A stretch of 40,138 nt of DNA from the NCBI GenBank assembly GCA_003241825.1, contig QBLX01000001.1, positions 1 through 40,138 of the forward strand, written 5' to 3'. Every line of letters begins with the position of its first letter. The stretch's first letter is position 1. This document shows positions 26,291 through 34,791 of this stretch, piece after piece. The notes beneath the pieces are model-generated. The model ran no database searches and had not been told where the DNA came from. It worked only from the letters and a program-made list of their open reading frames with translations. Made by a program: the position numbers and the translations under genes. This stretch comes from Alphaproteobacteria bacterium (GTDB lineage Bacteria; Pseudomonadota; Alphaproteobacteria; Caulobacterales; Caulobacteraceae).

Positions 26291-27724
26291 ATGGCAGGAT
26301 CAACGGGAGGATCAGGTCCGGATATTGCGGGCAACGAGGAGGTCAACATGGCCTTCATTGCCCTGATCGTCGCTGTGGCGACGATCGGCGGATTTATGTT
26401 CGGCTATGACTCCGGGGTCATCAATGGAACCCAGGAAGGGCTGGAAAGCGCCTTCAACCTTTCAGCGCTTGGAACGGGCTTCAACGTCGGGGCCATCTTG
26501 CTGGGCTGCGCGGTCGGCGCCTTTGTCGCCGGGCGGCTTGCCGATCTCTCCGGACGCAAGACCGTCATGCTCATTGCCGCTGTGCTGTTCATCGTGAGTG
26601 CCCTCTGGGCTGGAGCGGCGAACTCCTCAGCCCATTTCATCATGGCTCGCTTCGTCGGTGGCCTTGGGGTCGGGGCAGCCAGTGTGCTGGCACCGGCCTA
26701 TATCTCGGAAGTCACGCCGGCATCGATGCGTGGACGGCTGTCCAGCGTGCAGCAGATCATGATCATCACGGGCCTGACGGGTGCCTTCGTTGCCAACTAT
26801 TCGCTTGCCGCAACAGCCGGCGGATCGACTGCTGAATTCTGGCTGGGCTTCCCTGCGTGGCGCTGGATGTTCTGGCTGCAGGTCGTGCCTGCGACGATCT
26901 ATCTGTTTGCCCTGCTGCTCATTCCCGAGAGCCCCCGCTTCCTCGTTGTGAAGAACCGCGAGGCCGAGGCAGAAGCCGTTCTGGCCAAGCTGTTTGGCGC
27001 TGCTACTGGCGCGCGCAAGGTCGCGGAAATCCGCGCCTCGCTTGCCGCCGACCACAAACCGAGCTTCCGGGACCTGCTGGATCCGATAACACGCAAGGTG
27101 CGCCCGATCGTATGGGCTGGCCTGATCCTCGCCGTCTTCCAGCAGCTCGTCGGGATCAACATCGTCTTCTATTACGGAGCGACCCTGTGGCAGTCCGTGG
27201 GCTTTTCCGAGAACGACGCCCTGTTGATCAATATCGGCTCGGGCGTTCTTTCGATTGTCGCTTGCCTCGCCGCTGTTTCGGTCATCGACAAGATAGGGCG
27301 CAAGCCTTTGCTCCTGATTGGATCGGCCGGAATGTTCGTCACCCTGGCTGTTGTCGCCTGGTGCTTCTCTCAGGCCCAGACTGTCGACGGCGCGGTTGCA
27401 CTTCCCGACTCGGTCGGACTCGTCGCTCTGATCGCTGCCAATGCGTACGTCGTCTTCTTCAACCTGAGCTGGGGGCCCGTGATGTGGGTCATGCTGGGTG
27501 AAATGTTCCCGAACCAGATGCGCGGCTCCGCACTCGCCGTCGCTGGTTTCGCCCAGTGGATCGCCAACTTTGCCATCTCTGTCAGCTTCCCGACCATGGC
27601 TGCGGGCCTCGGCCTGCCGCTGACCTACGGTTTCTATGCCGCCAGTGCACTTGTCTCCTATTTCCTTGTTCAAGCTTGGGTAAAGGAAACAAGGGGCCGC
27701 GAACTGGAAGACATGACCGGCTGA
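26291..27724 (+). CDS. xylE: MFS sugar/H+ symporter, XylE type
   Basis: An inner-membrane sugar porter of 477 residues with twelve predicted helices that imports pentose with protons. Sugar-porter signatures are clear: FMFGYDSGVINGTQ in the first helix, GRLADLSGRKTVM, FVGGLGVGAASVLAPAYISE, RGRLSSVQQ, PESPRFLV, FQQLVGINIVFYYG, VDRIGRK-like VIDKIGRKPLL, and MLGEMFPNQMRG, with a C-terminal KETRGRELEDM. It resembles the Caulobacter XylE that I remember. The ATG at 26291 is preferred because GGGAG lies about eight bases upstream; an ATG at 26285 would be too close to it. It lies 48 bases after xylB. A GC-rich hairpin follows before xylA. Confidence 0.9.
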   Translation: MAGSTGGSGPDIAGNEEVNMAFIALIVAVATIGGFMFGYDSGVINGTQEGLESAFNLSALGTGFNVGAILLGCAVGAFVAGRLADLSGRKTVMLIAAVLFIVSALWAGAANSSAHFIMARFVGGLGVGAASVLAPAYISEVTPASMRGRLSSVQQIMIITGLTGAFVANYSLAATAGGSTAEFWLGFPAWRWMFWLQVVPATIYLFALLLIPESPRFLVVKNREAEAEAVLAKLFGAATGARKVAEIRASLAADHKPSFRDLLDPITRKVRPIVWAGLILAVFQQLVGINIVFYYGATLWQSVGFSENDALLINIGSGVLSIVACLAAVSVIDKIGRKPLLLIGSAGMFVTLAVVAWCFSQAQTVDGAVALPDSVGLVALIAANAYVVFFNLSWGPVMWVMLGEMFPNQMRGSALAVAGFAQWIANFAISVSFPTMAAGLGLPLTYGFYAASALVSYFLVQAWVKETRGRELEDMTG

Positions 27725-27740
27725 CCTCCACTTCCCTTGT

Positions 27741-27765
27741 CCGGCGGCGCTCCCCCCGCCGCCGG
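27741..27765 (+). other. GC-rich intercistronic hairpin between xylE and xylA
   Basis: A perfect nine-base stem (CCGGCGGCG with its complement) and a loop of CTCCCCC, in the 64-base gap between the genes. There is no T-run, so it is unlikely to be a full terminator. It more likely stabilises or divides the operon mRNA, setting different amounts for transporter and enzyme. Confidence 0.6.
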
Positions 27766-27788
27766 CTCCAGCTTGCCAGGACCCTGCC

Positions 27789-29231
27789 GTGACCGACACC
27801 TTGAACCTCAGCCATCTCATCGACGGTGAAAGACTGGACGTAGCCAGGCCGGGCGAAAGCCAGAACCCTTCCGACACCCGGGAGATTGTGGCCAGGACCC
27901 CGGATGGTGGTCAGGCAGAGGTCGACGCCGCCGTTGCCGCTGCCAAGGCCGCTTTCCCGTCATGGTCACAGGCCAGTCCCGAAGTGCGCTCTGACATTCT
28001 CGACCGCGCCGGGACCCTCGTCATGGAGCGCCGCGAGCAGCTGGGGCGGCTGCTGTCGCGTGAAGAAGGCAAGACCCTGCCGGAGGGCATAGGCGAGACT
28101 GTCCGTGCCGGCCGCATCCTGAAGTATTTCGCGGGTGAAGCCCTGCGTCGCCATGGCCAGAATCTGGACAGTGTCCGCCCCGGTGTCGAAATCCAGACCT
28201 ATCGGGAGGCCGTGGGCGTTTTCGGCCTGATCACGCCGTGGAACTTCCCCATCGCCATTCCAGCATGGAAGGCCGCGCCAGCTCTGGCATTCGGCAACAC
28301 CGTGGTGATGAAACCCGCTGGCCTTACCCCCGCAACGGCTTCTGCGCTCGCCGATATCCTGGTCGAGGCCGGACTGCCAAAGGGCGTATTCAATCTCGTG
28401 ATCGGAAGAGGCGGCGTGGGCCAGGCGATTGTCGATCATGCCGATGTAGACGGCCTGTCTTTCACAGGCTCGCAGAGCGTGGGGGCGGGTGTCGCCCTGG
28501 GCGCCATCAAACGTCAGGCGCGGGTGCAGCTGGAAATGGGCGGCAAGAACCCCCTGATCGTGCTCGACGATGCGGACCTCGAGCGTGCCGTCGCGATCGC
28601 GCTTGATGGCTCGTTCTTCGCGACCGGCCAGCGCTGCACGGCGTCCAGCCGCCTGATCGTGACCGACGGCGTTCACGACAGGTTCGTTGCCCTTCTGGCC
28701 GAGCGCGTGGCGGCCCTCCGTATCGGGAATGCCCTCGATCCCGAAACGCAGGTGGGCCCGGCTGTCTCCGAGGCCCAGATGGAGACAAGCTACCGGTACA
28801 TAGACATCGCGCGTGCAGCGGGAGGACGGATTGTTGCCGGAGGCGAGATTCAGAACCACCCAAGCCCGGGCTGGTATGTCCAGCCGACCCTGATCGCCGA
28901 CACGGATCCCTCGATGAGGATCAACACAGAGGAGGTGTTTGGCCCTGTCGCTTCGACCATCCGCGTCAAGGATTATGAAGCTGCGCTGGCCGTGGCGAAT
29001 GACACCGAATTCGGCCTGTCAGCGGGCATTGTCACGACCAGTCTGAAACATGCCCGGGATTTCCAGCGCCGGGCTCGCGCCGGGATGACCATGGTCAATC
29101 TCGCAACCGCCGGAGTCGATTACCATGTGCCTTTCGGCGGTTCGAAAGGCTCGAGCTACGGTGCTCGGGAACAGGGCTTCGCTGCGGTCGAGTTCTACAC
29201 CCAGACAAAGACTTCCTATTCATGGAGCTGA
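27789..29231 (+). CDS. xylA: 2-oxoglutarate semialdehyde dehydrogenase, XylA type
   Basis: Oxidises 2-oxoglutarate semialdehyde to 2-oxoglutarate, the last Weimberg step, delivering carbon to the TCA cycle. The 480-residue aldehyde dehydrogenase has TPWNFP with Asn152, the LEMGGKNPL motif with Glu249, and FFATGQRCTAS with the nucleophile Cys283. Long stretches (RPGVEIQTYREAVGV, FTGSQSVGAGVALGAI, AGVDYHVPFGGSKGSSYG) agree with the Caulobacter XylA that I remember. The symbol follows Caulobacter usage and must not be confused with xylose isomerase. The GTG at 27789 has AGGA eight bases upstream. The stop is followed after three bases by the xylC start. Confidence 0.93.
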   Translation: MTDTLNLSHLIDGERLDVARPGESQNPSDTREIVARTPDGGQAEVDAAVAAAKAAFPSWSQASPEVRSDILDRAGTLVMERREQLGRLLSREEGKTLPEGIGETVRAGRILKYFAGEALRRHGQNLDSVRPGVEIQTYREAVGVFGLITPWNFPIAIPAWKAAPALAFGNTVVMKPAGLTPATASALADILVEAGLPKGVFNLVIGRGGVGQAIVDHADVDGLSFTGSQSVGAGVALGAIKRQARVQLEMGGKNPLIVLDDADLERAVAIALDGSFFATGQRCTASSRLIVTDGVHDRFVALLAERVAALRIGNALDPETQVGPAVSEAQMETSYRYIDIARAAGGRIVAGGEIQNHPSPGWYVQPTLIADTDPSMRINTEEVFGPVASTIRVKDYEAALAVANDTEFGLSAGIVTTSLKHARDFQRRARAGMTMVNLATAGVDYHVPFGGSKGSSYGAREQGFAAVEFYTQTKTSYSWS

Positions 29232-29234
29232 GCG

Positions 29235-30089
29235 GTGTCCGAGCCTGAGCTCGTCTGGGATGTCGGAGCGGAACTGGGCGAAGGCCCGGTATGGGACGCC
29301 TCGTGTGGTGCCATCTGGTTCGTCGACATCAAGGGCTGCAAGCTTCATCGTTACGGAGTGGAGACCGGCGAAAAGACCTCGTGGGACACACCCGATCAGA
29401 CGGGGTTCGCCCTTCCTGCTGACGACGGTTCGCTCGTCTGTGGAGTAAGAGGTGGTCTTCATCGTTTCGTGCCAGAGACGGGCACCTTCCACCTGCTCTT
29501 GCCGGTCGAACAGGATCGTCCCCAGAACCGCCTGAACGATGGCTATGTCGCGGCCGACGGGTCGCTGTGGTTCGGAACCATGGACGACAGTGAAAGGACG
29601 AGCTCGGGGGCTCTCTATCGATTTCATCAAGGCGAGGTCGAGCGCCATGACGACGGCTATCTGGTAACCAATGGTCCGGCGATGTGCCCCGCGGGCCATA
29701 CCCTCTATCACCACGACACCCTGGGACGGCGGATTTTTGCGTTCGATCACAAGGGCGGGGTCCTCAGCAACAAGCGCGTCTTCGCCGAAACCCCGGACGG
29801 CTTTGCGGATGGGCCCGCTGTTGACGCCGAAGGTGTGCTGCACGTCGGCCTTTTCAACGGCTGGGGCATGGCCCGCTTCGCCCCGTCCGGCGCGCGTATC
29901 GGCACGATCCGGTTTCCCGTTCAGACAGTGACAAAGGGGGCGTTCGCTGGAGATGACCTGCGGGATCTGTATTGCACGACGGCCTGGCTCAATAATGCAG
30001 ACAAGAAGGTCGAACAGCCCGGGCTGGGCGGACTTTTCAAGGTTCGTGTCGAAACGCCAGGCCTGCCTCAGCACAGGGTGCGGCTTTGA
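29235..30089 (+). CDS. xylC: Xylono-/pentonolactonase (SMP-30/gluconolactonase family), XylC type
   Basis: Hydrolyses the pentonolactone made by the dehydrogenase to the free acid. The 284-residue beta-propeller of the SMP-30 family has ELGEGPVWD with the metal-binding Glu16, WFVDIKG, RLNDGYVAADGSLWFGTM with the conserved Asn and Asp, and YHHDTLGRRIFAFD. The C-terminus GLPQHRVRL resembles Caulobacter XylC. The start is GTG at 29235 with GGAG about eight bases upstream, inside the end of xylA. Its stop overlaps the next start by four bases, so the group is translationally coupled. Lactonase specificity among pentonolactones is not readable from sequence. Confidence 0.9.
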   Translation: MSEPELVWDVGAELGEGPVWDASCGAIWFVDIKGCKLHRYGVETGEKTSWDTPDQTGFALPADDGSLVCGVRGGLHRFVPETGTFHLLLPVEQDRPQNRLNDGYVAADGSLWFGTMDDSERTSSGALYRFHQGEVERHDDGYLVTNGPAMCPAGHTLYHHDTLGRRIFAFDHKGGVLSNKRVFAETPDGFADGPAVDAEGVLHVGLFNGWGMARFAPSGARIGTIRFPVQTVTKGAFAGDDLRDLYCTTAWLNNADKKVEQPGLGGLFKVRVETPGLPQHRVRL

Positions 30090-30961
30090 TCACATTGACG
30101 CATCAGAACTGGACGCTGGAGGTGCAACCGGAACTGGGGGCATCCCTGAACCGCCTGAGCTGGCGGGATCACCAGATTCTGCGTCCAGAGACTGCGAGCG
30201 CAAACAGTCCACTGGAGACTGGCAGCTTTCCTCTTCTCCCTTACGCCAACCGCATCGCCAACGGCGCGTTCGCGTTCAACGACCGGCAGATCGTCCTGCC
30301 TCCGACCCTCGGGTTCGAACCTCACGCACTACACGGCCTTGGCTGGCAACGGCCCTGGAGCGTGCTGCGATACGGGGATGCGTTCGTTGAACTGGGCCTC
30401 GCGAGTCAGGCGTGCCCGGACTGGCCGTGGGACTGGAGCGCATCTCACAGGCTGGAGTTGGGGGTGGATCTCGCCATCAGTCTGTCGATCACCAACGAGA
30501 GCCGCGGCCCCATGCCCGCGGGCCTTGGTCTTCACCCCTATTTCATGACGGTCCCCGGGACGATCCTGACCGTTCCGGCAGATGAAGTCTGGACCACCGA
30601 CGGCTCGCTCATTCCCGACCGGCTGTCGCCGCCTGAAGAGGTATTTGACTGGAGACAGGGGGCGAAGGTGGCCGGGGCACCTTTCGTGGACAACGCCTAC
30701 TGCAGCTGGTCCGGGCAAGCGCGACTCGATCATCCGGATCACACGGTCAAAGTCGCGGCGTCATCAAAGGCCCGATGGGTTCACATCTATGCCCCGGGAA
30801 GTGGCGGATTTGTCTGCATCGAGCCCGTCACGCACCGCCCGAACGCCCACAACGCGCCACCGGGCGAAGACAGCGGGCTGGTTATCCTCAATCCCGGACA
30901 AACCCTCTCGATGTCGATGCAGATCAGCGTGGCTGTTAGAAACCCAAGCGGAGAAGTCTGA
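30086..30961 (+). CDS. Aldose 1-epimerase (mutarotase) family protein
   Basis: Likely interconverts alpha and beta anomers of the imported pentose so that the dehydrogenase receives its preferred form. The 291-residue protein shows galactose-mutarotase-like motifs: LLPYANRIANGAF, HALHGLGW with the active-site His, GLGLHPYF with the second His, and FVCIEPVTHRPNAHN with the catalytic-type Glu. The start is a TTG at 30086 that overlaps the xylC stop as TTGA; no better start is present, so low-efficiency coupled translation is likely. The stop shares one base with the next ATG (TGATG). The protein has no signal peptide and should act in the cytoplasm. It belongs to the YihR/GalM superfamily; the exact sugar is unknown. 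Confidence 0.82.
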   Translation: MITLTHQNWTLEVQPELGASLNRLSWRDHQILRPETASANSPLETGSFPLLPYANRIANGAFAFNDRQIVLPPTLGFEPHALHGLGWQRPWSVLRYGDAFVELGLASQACPDWPWDWSASHRLELGVDLAISLSITNESRGPMPAGLGLHPYFMTVPGTILTVPADEVWTTDGSLIPDRLSPPEEVFDWRQGAKVAGAPFVDNAYCSWSGQARLDHPDHTVKVAASSKARWVHIYAPGSGGFVCIEPVTHRPNAHNAPPGEDSGLVILNPGQTLSMSMQISVAVRNPSGEV

Positions 30962-32028
30962 TGCCCAGATCGTTGAACATGGTCATGGCCACCATGGTGA
31001 TCGCGTGGAGTTCACCGGCATTCGCCCAGACCCCCGTCGTCTGGAACACCGCGATTATCGAGCGAGATCTCGCCTGGTTTGGTTCGGCCGAAGCCAGGAG
31101 CATCGCCGACACCGTCATCCTGCATCAATCGCCCGAGGGGGGATGGCCAAAAAACACTTCGCTGATCGTTTCGCCAGACGATGCGCCTGTGGACCCGGCC
31201 TCAAAGAACACTTTCGATAACGAGGCGACGACCCTGCCTCTGGCCTTTCTTGCGCGCGTCATCGCCGCAAATAACAGACCCGCCGATCGTGCGGCCTTCG
31301 ATCGGGGACTGGACTATACCCTGATGGCCGAGTTGCCCAACGGAGGCTGGCCGCAGTTCTATCCTCTGAGGAGTGGCTACTACAGTCACATCACCTTCAA
31401 CGACGACGCGATGGTCCGAATTCTGACCCTGCTGAGGGACGTGTCGGCCGGGGTCGAGCCCTATGGATTCGTAGACGACGCGCGTCGCGCGCGCGCTGGA
31501 GAAGCCGTTGCAAGGGGTGTGAAAGTCATCCTCGCCACACAGGTCCGACGAGACGGGGTATTGACCGTCTGGTGCGCGCAGCACGACGCCGTTTCCCTTC
31601 AGCCAGCTTGGGCACGCGCTTATGAGCCTCCCTCGCTGTCTGGCAACGAGAGCGTCGGCATCACCCGTTTCCTGATGTCGATCCCTGAACCTTCGGATGA
31701 CGTCATCGCAGCGGTAGAGGGCGCAGTTCGTTGGTTCGAAACCGTCCAGGTCGCCGGTCAAAGGCTCCAGCGCTTCACAGGCCCGGACGGCAGGCCCGAT
31801 GTGCGCGTGATCGCCGACGCCGAAGCTCAGCCGCTCTGGGCGAGGTTCTACGATCTTCAGTCAGACCGACCCATCTTCCTTGGCCGTGACTCCTTGGTCC
31901 AGCCCGAGTTTTCGATGATCGAGCGAGAACGCCGCACAGGCTATAATTACTACGGGACCTGGCCCCAGTCGCTGCTCAGCCGCGACTACCCGGCCTGGCG
32001 CCAGCGTGTCCGGAGCAACCCGTCCTAG
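30961..32028 (+). CDS. Pectate lyase, family PL10, encoded in the xyl operon
   Basis: An exported polysaccharide lyase of 355 residues that cleaves polygalacturonate. A signal peptide runs to SPAFAQ (about residue 22). The classic PL10 motifs are all present: EGGWPKN (59-65), NGGWPQFYPL (127-136), YYSHITFNDDAM (140-151), ARAYEPPSLSG (218-228), WARFYDLQSDRPIFLGRD and NYYGTWPQSLL. Length is normal for the bare catalytic module, in contrast to the two 530-540-residue relatives at 9440 and 12678. Its ATG shares a base with the mutarotase stop (TGATG), so an extracellular pectinase is translationally coupled to a pentose catabolic operon. It overlaps the convergent gntR gene by four bases at a CCTAGG that supplies both stop codons. 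Confidence 0.93.
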   Translation: MPRSLNMVMATMVIAWSSPAFAQTPVVWNTAIIERDLAWFGSAEARSIADTVILHQSPEGGWPKNTSLIVSPDDAPVDPASKNTFDNEATTLPLAFLARVIAANNRPADRAAFDRGLDYTLMAELPNGGWPQFYPLRSGYYSHITFNDDAMVRILTLLRDVSAGVEPYGFVDDARRARAGEAVARGVKVILATQVRRDGVLTVWCAQHDAVSLQPAWARAYEPPSLSGNESVGITRFLMSIPEPSDDVIAAVEGAVRWFETVQVAGQRLQRFTGPDGRPDVRVIADAEAQPLWARFYDLQSDRPIFLGRDSLVQPEFSMIERERRTGYNYYGTWPQSLLSRDYPAWRQRVRSNPS

Positions 32029-32789
32029 GGGCCGCGCGAACGGACCTTTTCCGCCTCGACCCGCTCAAAGCCAGCCTCGATGACAGCGAGCATGGCGGAC
32101 GCAGCGGCAACTGAATCAGATGCCTCGATGCAATCCACGATCCGCTCGTGAGCATTCACGGTCTCGCGGTGCAACTGCGCGCTTCGGGTCGGAGGACTGA
32201 GCGTAAACGCCTCGAGCAGTGCCGTCTCGATCACGCTGGCCAGGGACCGCATCATGGGGTTCTGGGATGCTATGGCGATCCGCAAATGCAGTTCCAGATC
32301 GGCCCGTGCAAACGCATACTCCGAGGCCTGCTCGCGGCGCATCAACTCGATAGCCTCGCGCATTCCGACCAGATCATCCGCACTGCGATGTCTGGCTGCC
32401 AGGGCAGCAGCAGCTGGTTCCAGCGCGCGCCTGACCTCTGCCAGATGTCGCCTGAAATCAGCGTCCATGCCGTTGGCGACCTGCCAGGCGAGGACTTCCG
32501 TATCAAAGAAATTCCACCTCATGGGATCGGTGACCTTGGTCCCGACCCGCGTCTTCACAATCAGAAAGCCCTTGGCTGAAAGGGTTTTAAGCGCCTCCCT
32601 CAGTGCGGTTCTGGAAACGCCGAAGCGTTCAAGCAACTCAGCCTCAGCAGGAATCTTCGCGCCGGGAGGGATCTCCCCTCTCAGGATTTCCTGGCCCAGG
32701 GATCGCACTATCTGATCATGACTTGAGACCGTCTGGCGAGCGCTCCGAGCGCCTCCAGCATAGCTCGTCGTGTTTCGTGGAGCCTCCAT
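32025..32789 (-). CDS. GntR-family regulator, FadR/FCD subfamily
   Basis: A 254-residue regulator with an N-terminal winged helix-turn-helix (about 22-90: GQEILRGEIPPGAKIPAE, LLERFGVSRTALREALKTL, GFLIVKTRVGTKV) and a C-terminal all-helical FCD effector domain (about 105-245) with EVRRALEPAAAALAARH and the metal or ligand-binding type ADLELHLRIA and HERIVDCIEA. The WNFFDTEVLAWQ linker is typical of regulators of sugar-acid metabolism such as galactonate or uronate regulators. It is divergent from xylD, and a TATGATNATA element lies about midway between the two starts, suggesting that it controls itself and xylD. It may also act on the receptor and beta-helix genes that share the element. The effector is probably a sugar acid; that is inference. 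Confidence 0.9.
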   Translation of the reverse strand: MEAPRNTTSYAGGARSARQTVSSHDQIVRSLGQEILRGEIPPGAKIPAEAELLERFGVSRTALREALKTLSAKGFLIVKTRVGTKVTDPMRWNFFDTEVLAWQVANGMDADFRRHLAEVRRALEPAAAALAARHRSADDLVGMREAIELMRREQASEYAFARADLELHLRIAIASQNPMMRSLASVIETALLEAFTLSPPTRSAQLHRETVNAHERIVDCIEASDSVAAASAMLAVIEAGFERVEAEKVRSRGP

Positions 32790-32882
32790 GGAACCGCTCT
32801 ATACGCTCCTCTGAAATCCGCAAGGTTGACGCCGATGACCAGCAAACCGTTGAAAACAGGTTTCCAACTGGAGCTAGATTAA

Positions 32883-32892
32883 TATGATGATA
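32883..32892. promoter_or_regulatory. TATGATNATA element between gntR and xylD
   Basis: TATGATGATA within AATATGATGATATGATCC, about 94 bases from the gntR start on one side and 95 from the xylD start on the other. The same core occurs at 18041-18050 and 20171-20180. It differs by one base from the palindrome TATGATCATA and is a candidate GntR operator, but AT-rich promoter sequence is the alternative. Confidence 0.45.
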
Positions 32893-32986
32893 TGATCCAA
32901 AAACACCAATGCCGTTCTGGCCGAGGGGGTTGCGTGATCCACCACTGCTATCCGAGCCTTCCGTGCCTGAAGGCAGGTCGTCCGCG

Positions 32987-34780
32987 ATGAAAAAGGCTTT
33001 GCCCGGCCTGCGATCACGCGCGTGGTTCGATAATCCGGAAAACCCGGACATGACGGCCCTCTATCTGGAACGCTACCTCAACTATGGGCTCACGCTGGAC
33101 GAGCTGCGATCGGGCAAGCCGATTATCGGCATCGCCCAGACCGGATCGGACCTGAGCCCGTGCAACCGGCACCATATCGAACTCGCCAAGCGGGTTCGGG
33201 AGGGAATTCGCGAGGCCGGCGGAATCGCCATGGAGTTCCCCGTCCACCCGATCCAGGAGACCGGAAAGAGACCGACGGCCGGACTTGACCGGAACCTGGC
33301 CTACCTCGGCCTTGTCGAACTCCTGTACGGATATCCACTGGACGGTGTCGTCCTGACGATCGGGTGTGACAAGACGACTCCTGCCTGTCTGATGGCTGCC
33401 GCGACCGTGAACATTCCAGCGATCGCGCTGTCTGTCGGACCCATGCTGAACGGCTGGCACAAAGGCCAGCGGATTGGTTCCGGGAGCATCATCTGGAAGG
33501 CGCGCGAGATGATGGCAGCTGGAGAGCTGGACTATGAAGGGTTCATCGATCTGGTGGCCACATCGGCTCCCTCCGTTGGCTACTGCAACACCATGGGAAC
33601 CGCTTCGACGATGAACACTCTGACCGAGGCACTGGGCATGTCCCTGCCCGGCTCGGCGGCCATTCCGGCACCTTACAGAGAACGGCCGCAGGTCGCCTAC
33701 AAGACCGGACTCCGGATCGTGGACATGGTCAAGGCCGACATGAAACCTTCGGACATCCTGACCCGCAAGGCGTTCGAAAACGCCATCGTCGTCAACTCGG
33801 CCATCGGGGGTTCGACCAATGCCCCCATACATCTGATCGCGCTCGCACGACACGCTGGCGTCCAGCTTGACCTCCAGGACTGGCAGTCCGTGGGACACAA
33901 GGTGCCGTTGCTGGTGAACCTTCAGCCCGCCGGTGCCTACCTTGGAGAGGACTTTCACCAGGCAGGGGGCGCACCGGCGGTCATCGCGGAGTTGATGCGT
34001 CACGGACTGATCCACGAGGACGCTCCGACGGTGAATGGCCACACGATCGGCGAGAACTGCACCGGAGCCGAGATTGTCCTTCCAGACGTCATCCGGACGT
34101 TTGAAACGGCCCTCGTCACGGATGCCGGCTTCCTCGTCATGACCGGCAACGTGTTCAATACCGCCATCATGAAAACCAGCGTGATATCGGCTGATTTTCG
34201 GAAGCGTTATCTCTCACGCCCCGAAGCGCCCGGAGTTCTGGACGGGATCGTCACGGTGTTTGACGGCCCCGAGGATTATCATCGCCGCATCGATGACCCG
34301 GCGGAGAACATCACGGCAGAAACAGTGCTCGTGATACGAGGATCCGGGCCGATCGGTCATCCGGGCTCTGCCGAGGTGGTCAACATGCGTCCACCGGCCC
34401 ATCTGATCAAACAGGGCATTATCGAACTTCCCTGCATCGGCGACGGCCGGCAATCGGGCACCTCGGGATCGCCTTCGATCCTGAATGCTTCGCCAGAAGC
34501 CGCGAGCGGGGGAAACATCGCCCTCCTGAGGAACGGCGATCGCCTGCGCATTGACCTCAACGCTGCGCGTGTCGATGTCGATCTGACCCTGGAAGAGATG
34601 GACGAGCGACGTCGGTTGTTGGACGAAGCCGGGGGCTATCAATACCCGGCTTCTCAAACGCCATGGCAGGCAATCCAGCGCCAGTTTGTGGGCGAGCTCG
34701 AGACAGGAGCGGTTCTTGAAGGAATGACCCGCTATCACCGCATCATTGATACCCAGGGGTTACCTCGCGATAATCACTAG
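32987..34780 (+). CDS. xylD: Pentonate (D-xylonate) dehydratase, IlvD/Edd family, XylD type
   Basis: Dehydrates pentonate to 2-keto-3-deoxy-pentonate, the third Weimberg step, in the cytoplasm. The 597-residue protein has the three Fe-S ligands of the family: Cys59 in GSDLSPCNR, Cys127 in [11 protein letters not shown], and Cys200 in [13 protein letters not shown]. Segments such as [58 protein letters not shown] and the RDNH C-terminus follow Caulobacter XylD closely as I remember it. I chose ATG 32987 because the protein then starts as that homologue does and AAGGCAGG lies upstream; ATG 32909 in frame has no ribosome site. In Caulobacter xylD closes the xyl operon; here it is split off behind the gntR gene with its own promoter region. 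Confidence 0.93.
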   Translation: MKKALPGLRSRAWFDNPENPDMTALYLERYLNYGLTLDELRSGKPIIGIAQTGSDLSPCNRHHIELAKRVREGIREAGGIAMEFPVHPIQETGKRPTAGLDRNLAYLGLVELLYGYPLDGVVLTIGCDKTTPACLMAAATVNIPAIALSVGPMLNGWHKGQRIGSGSIIWKAREMMAAGELDYEGFIDLVATSAPSVGYCNTMGTASTMNTLTEALGMSLPGSAAIPAPYRERPQVAYKTGLRIVDMVKADMKPSDILTRKAFENAIVVNSAIGGSTNAPIHLIALARHAGVQLDLQDWQSVGHKVPLLVNLQPAGAYLGEDFHQAGGAPAVIAELMRHGLIHEDAPTVNGHTIGENCTGAEIVLPDVIRTFETALVTDAGFLVMTGNVFNTAIMKTSVISADFRKRYLSRPEAPGVLDGIVTVFDGPEDYHRRIDDPAENITAETVLVIRGSGPIGHPGSAEVVNMRPPAHLIKQGIIELPCIGDGRQSGTSGSPSILNASPEAASGGNIALLRNGDRLRIDLNAARVDVDLTLEEMDERRRLLDEAGGYQYPASQTPWQAIQRQFVGELETGAVLEGMTRYHRIIDTQGLPRDNH

Positions 34781-34791
34781 CTCCCGGGTAA

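Noticed and set aside
26627-27877. A 416-codon minus-strand open frame over the transporter gene
   Set aside because: The plus strand encodes an unmistakable MFS sugar porter; the antisense product is rich in charged residues without a fold pattern.
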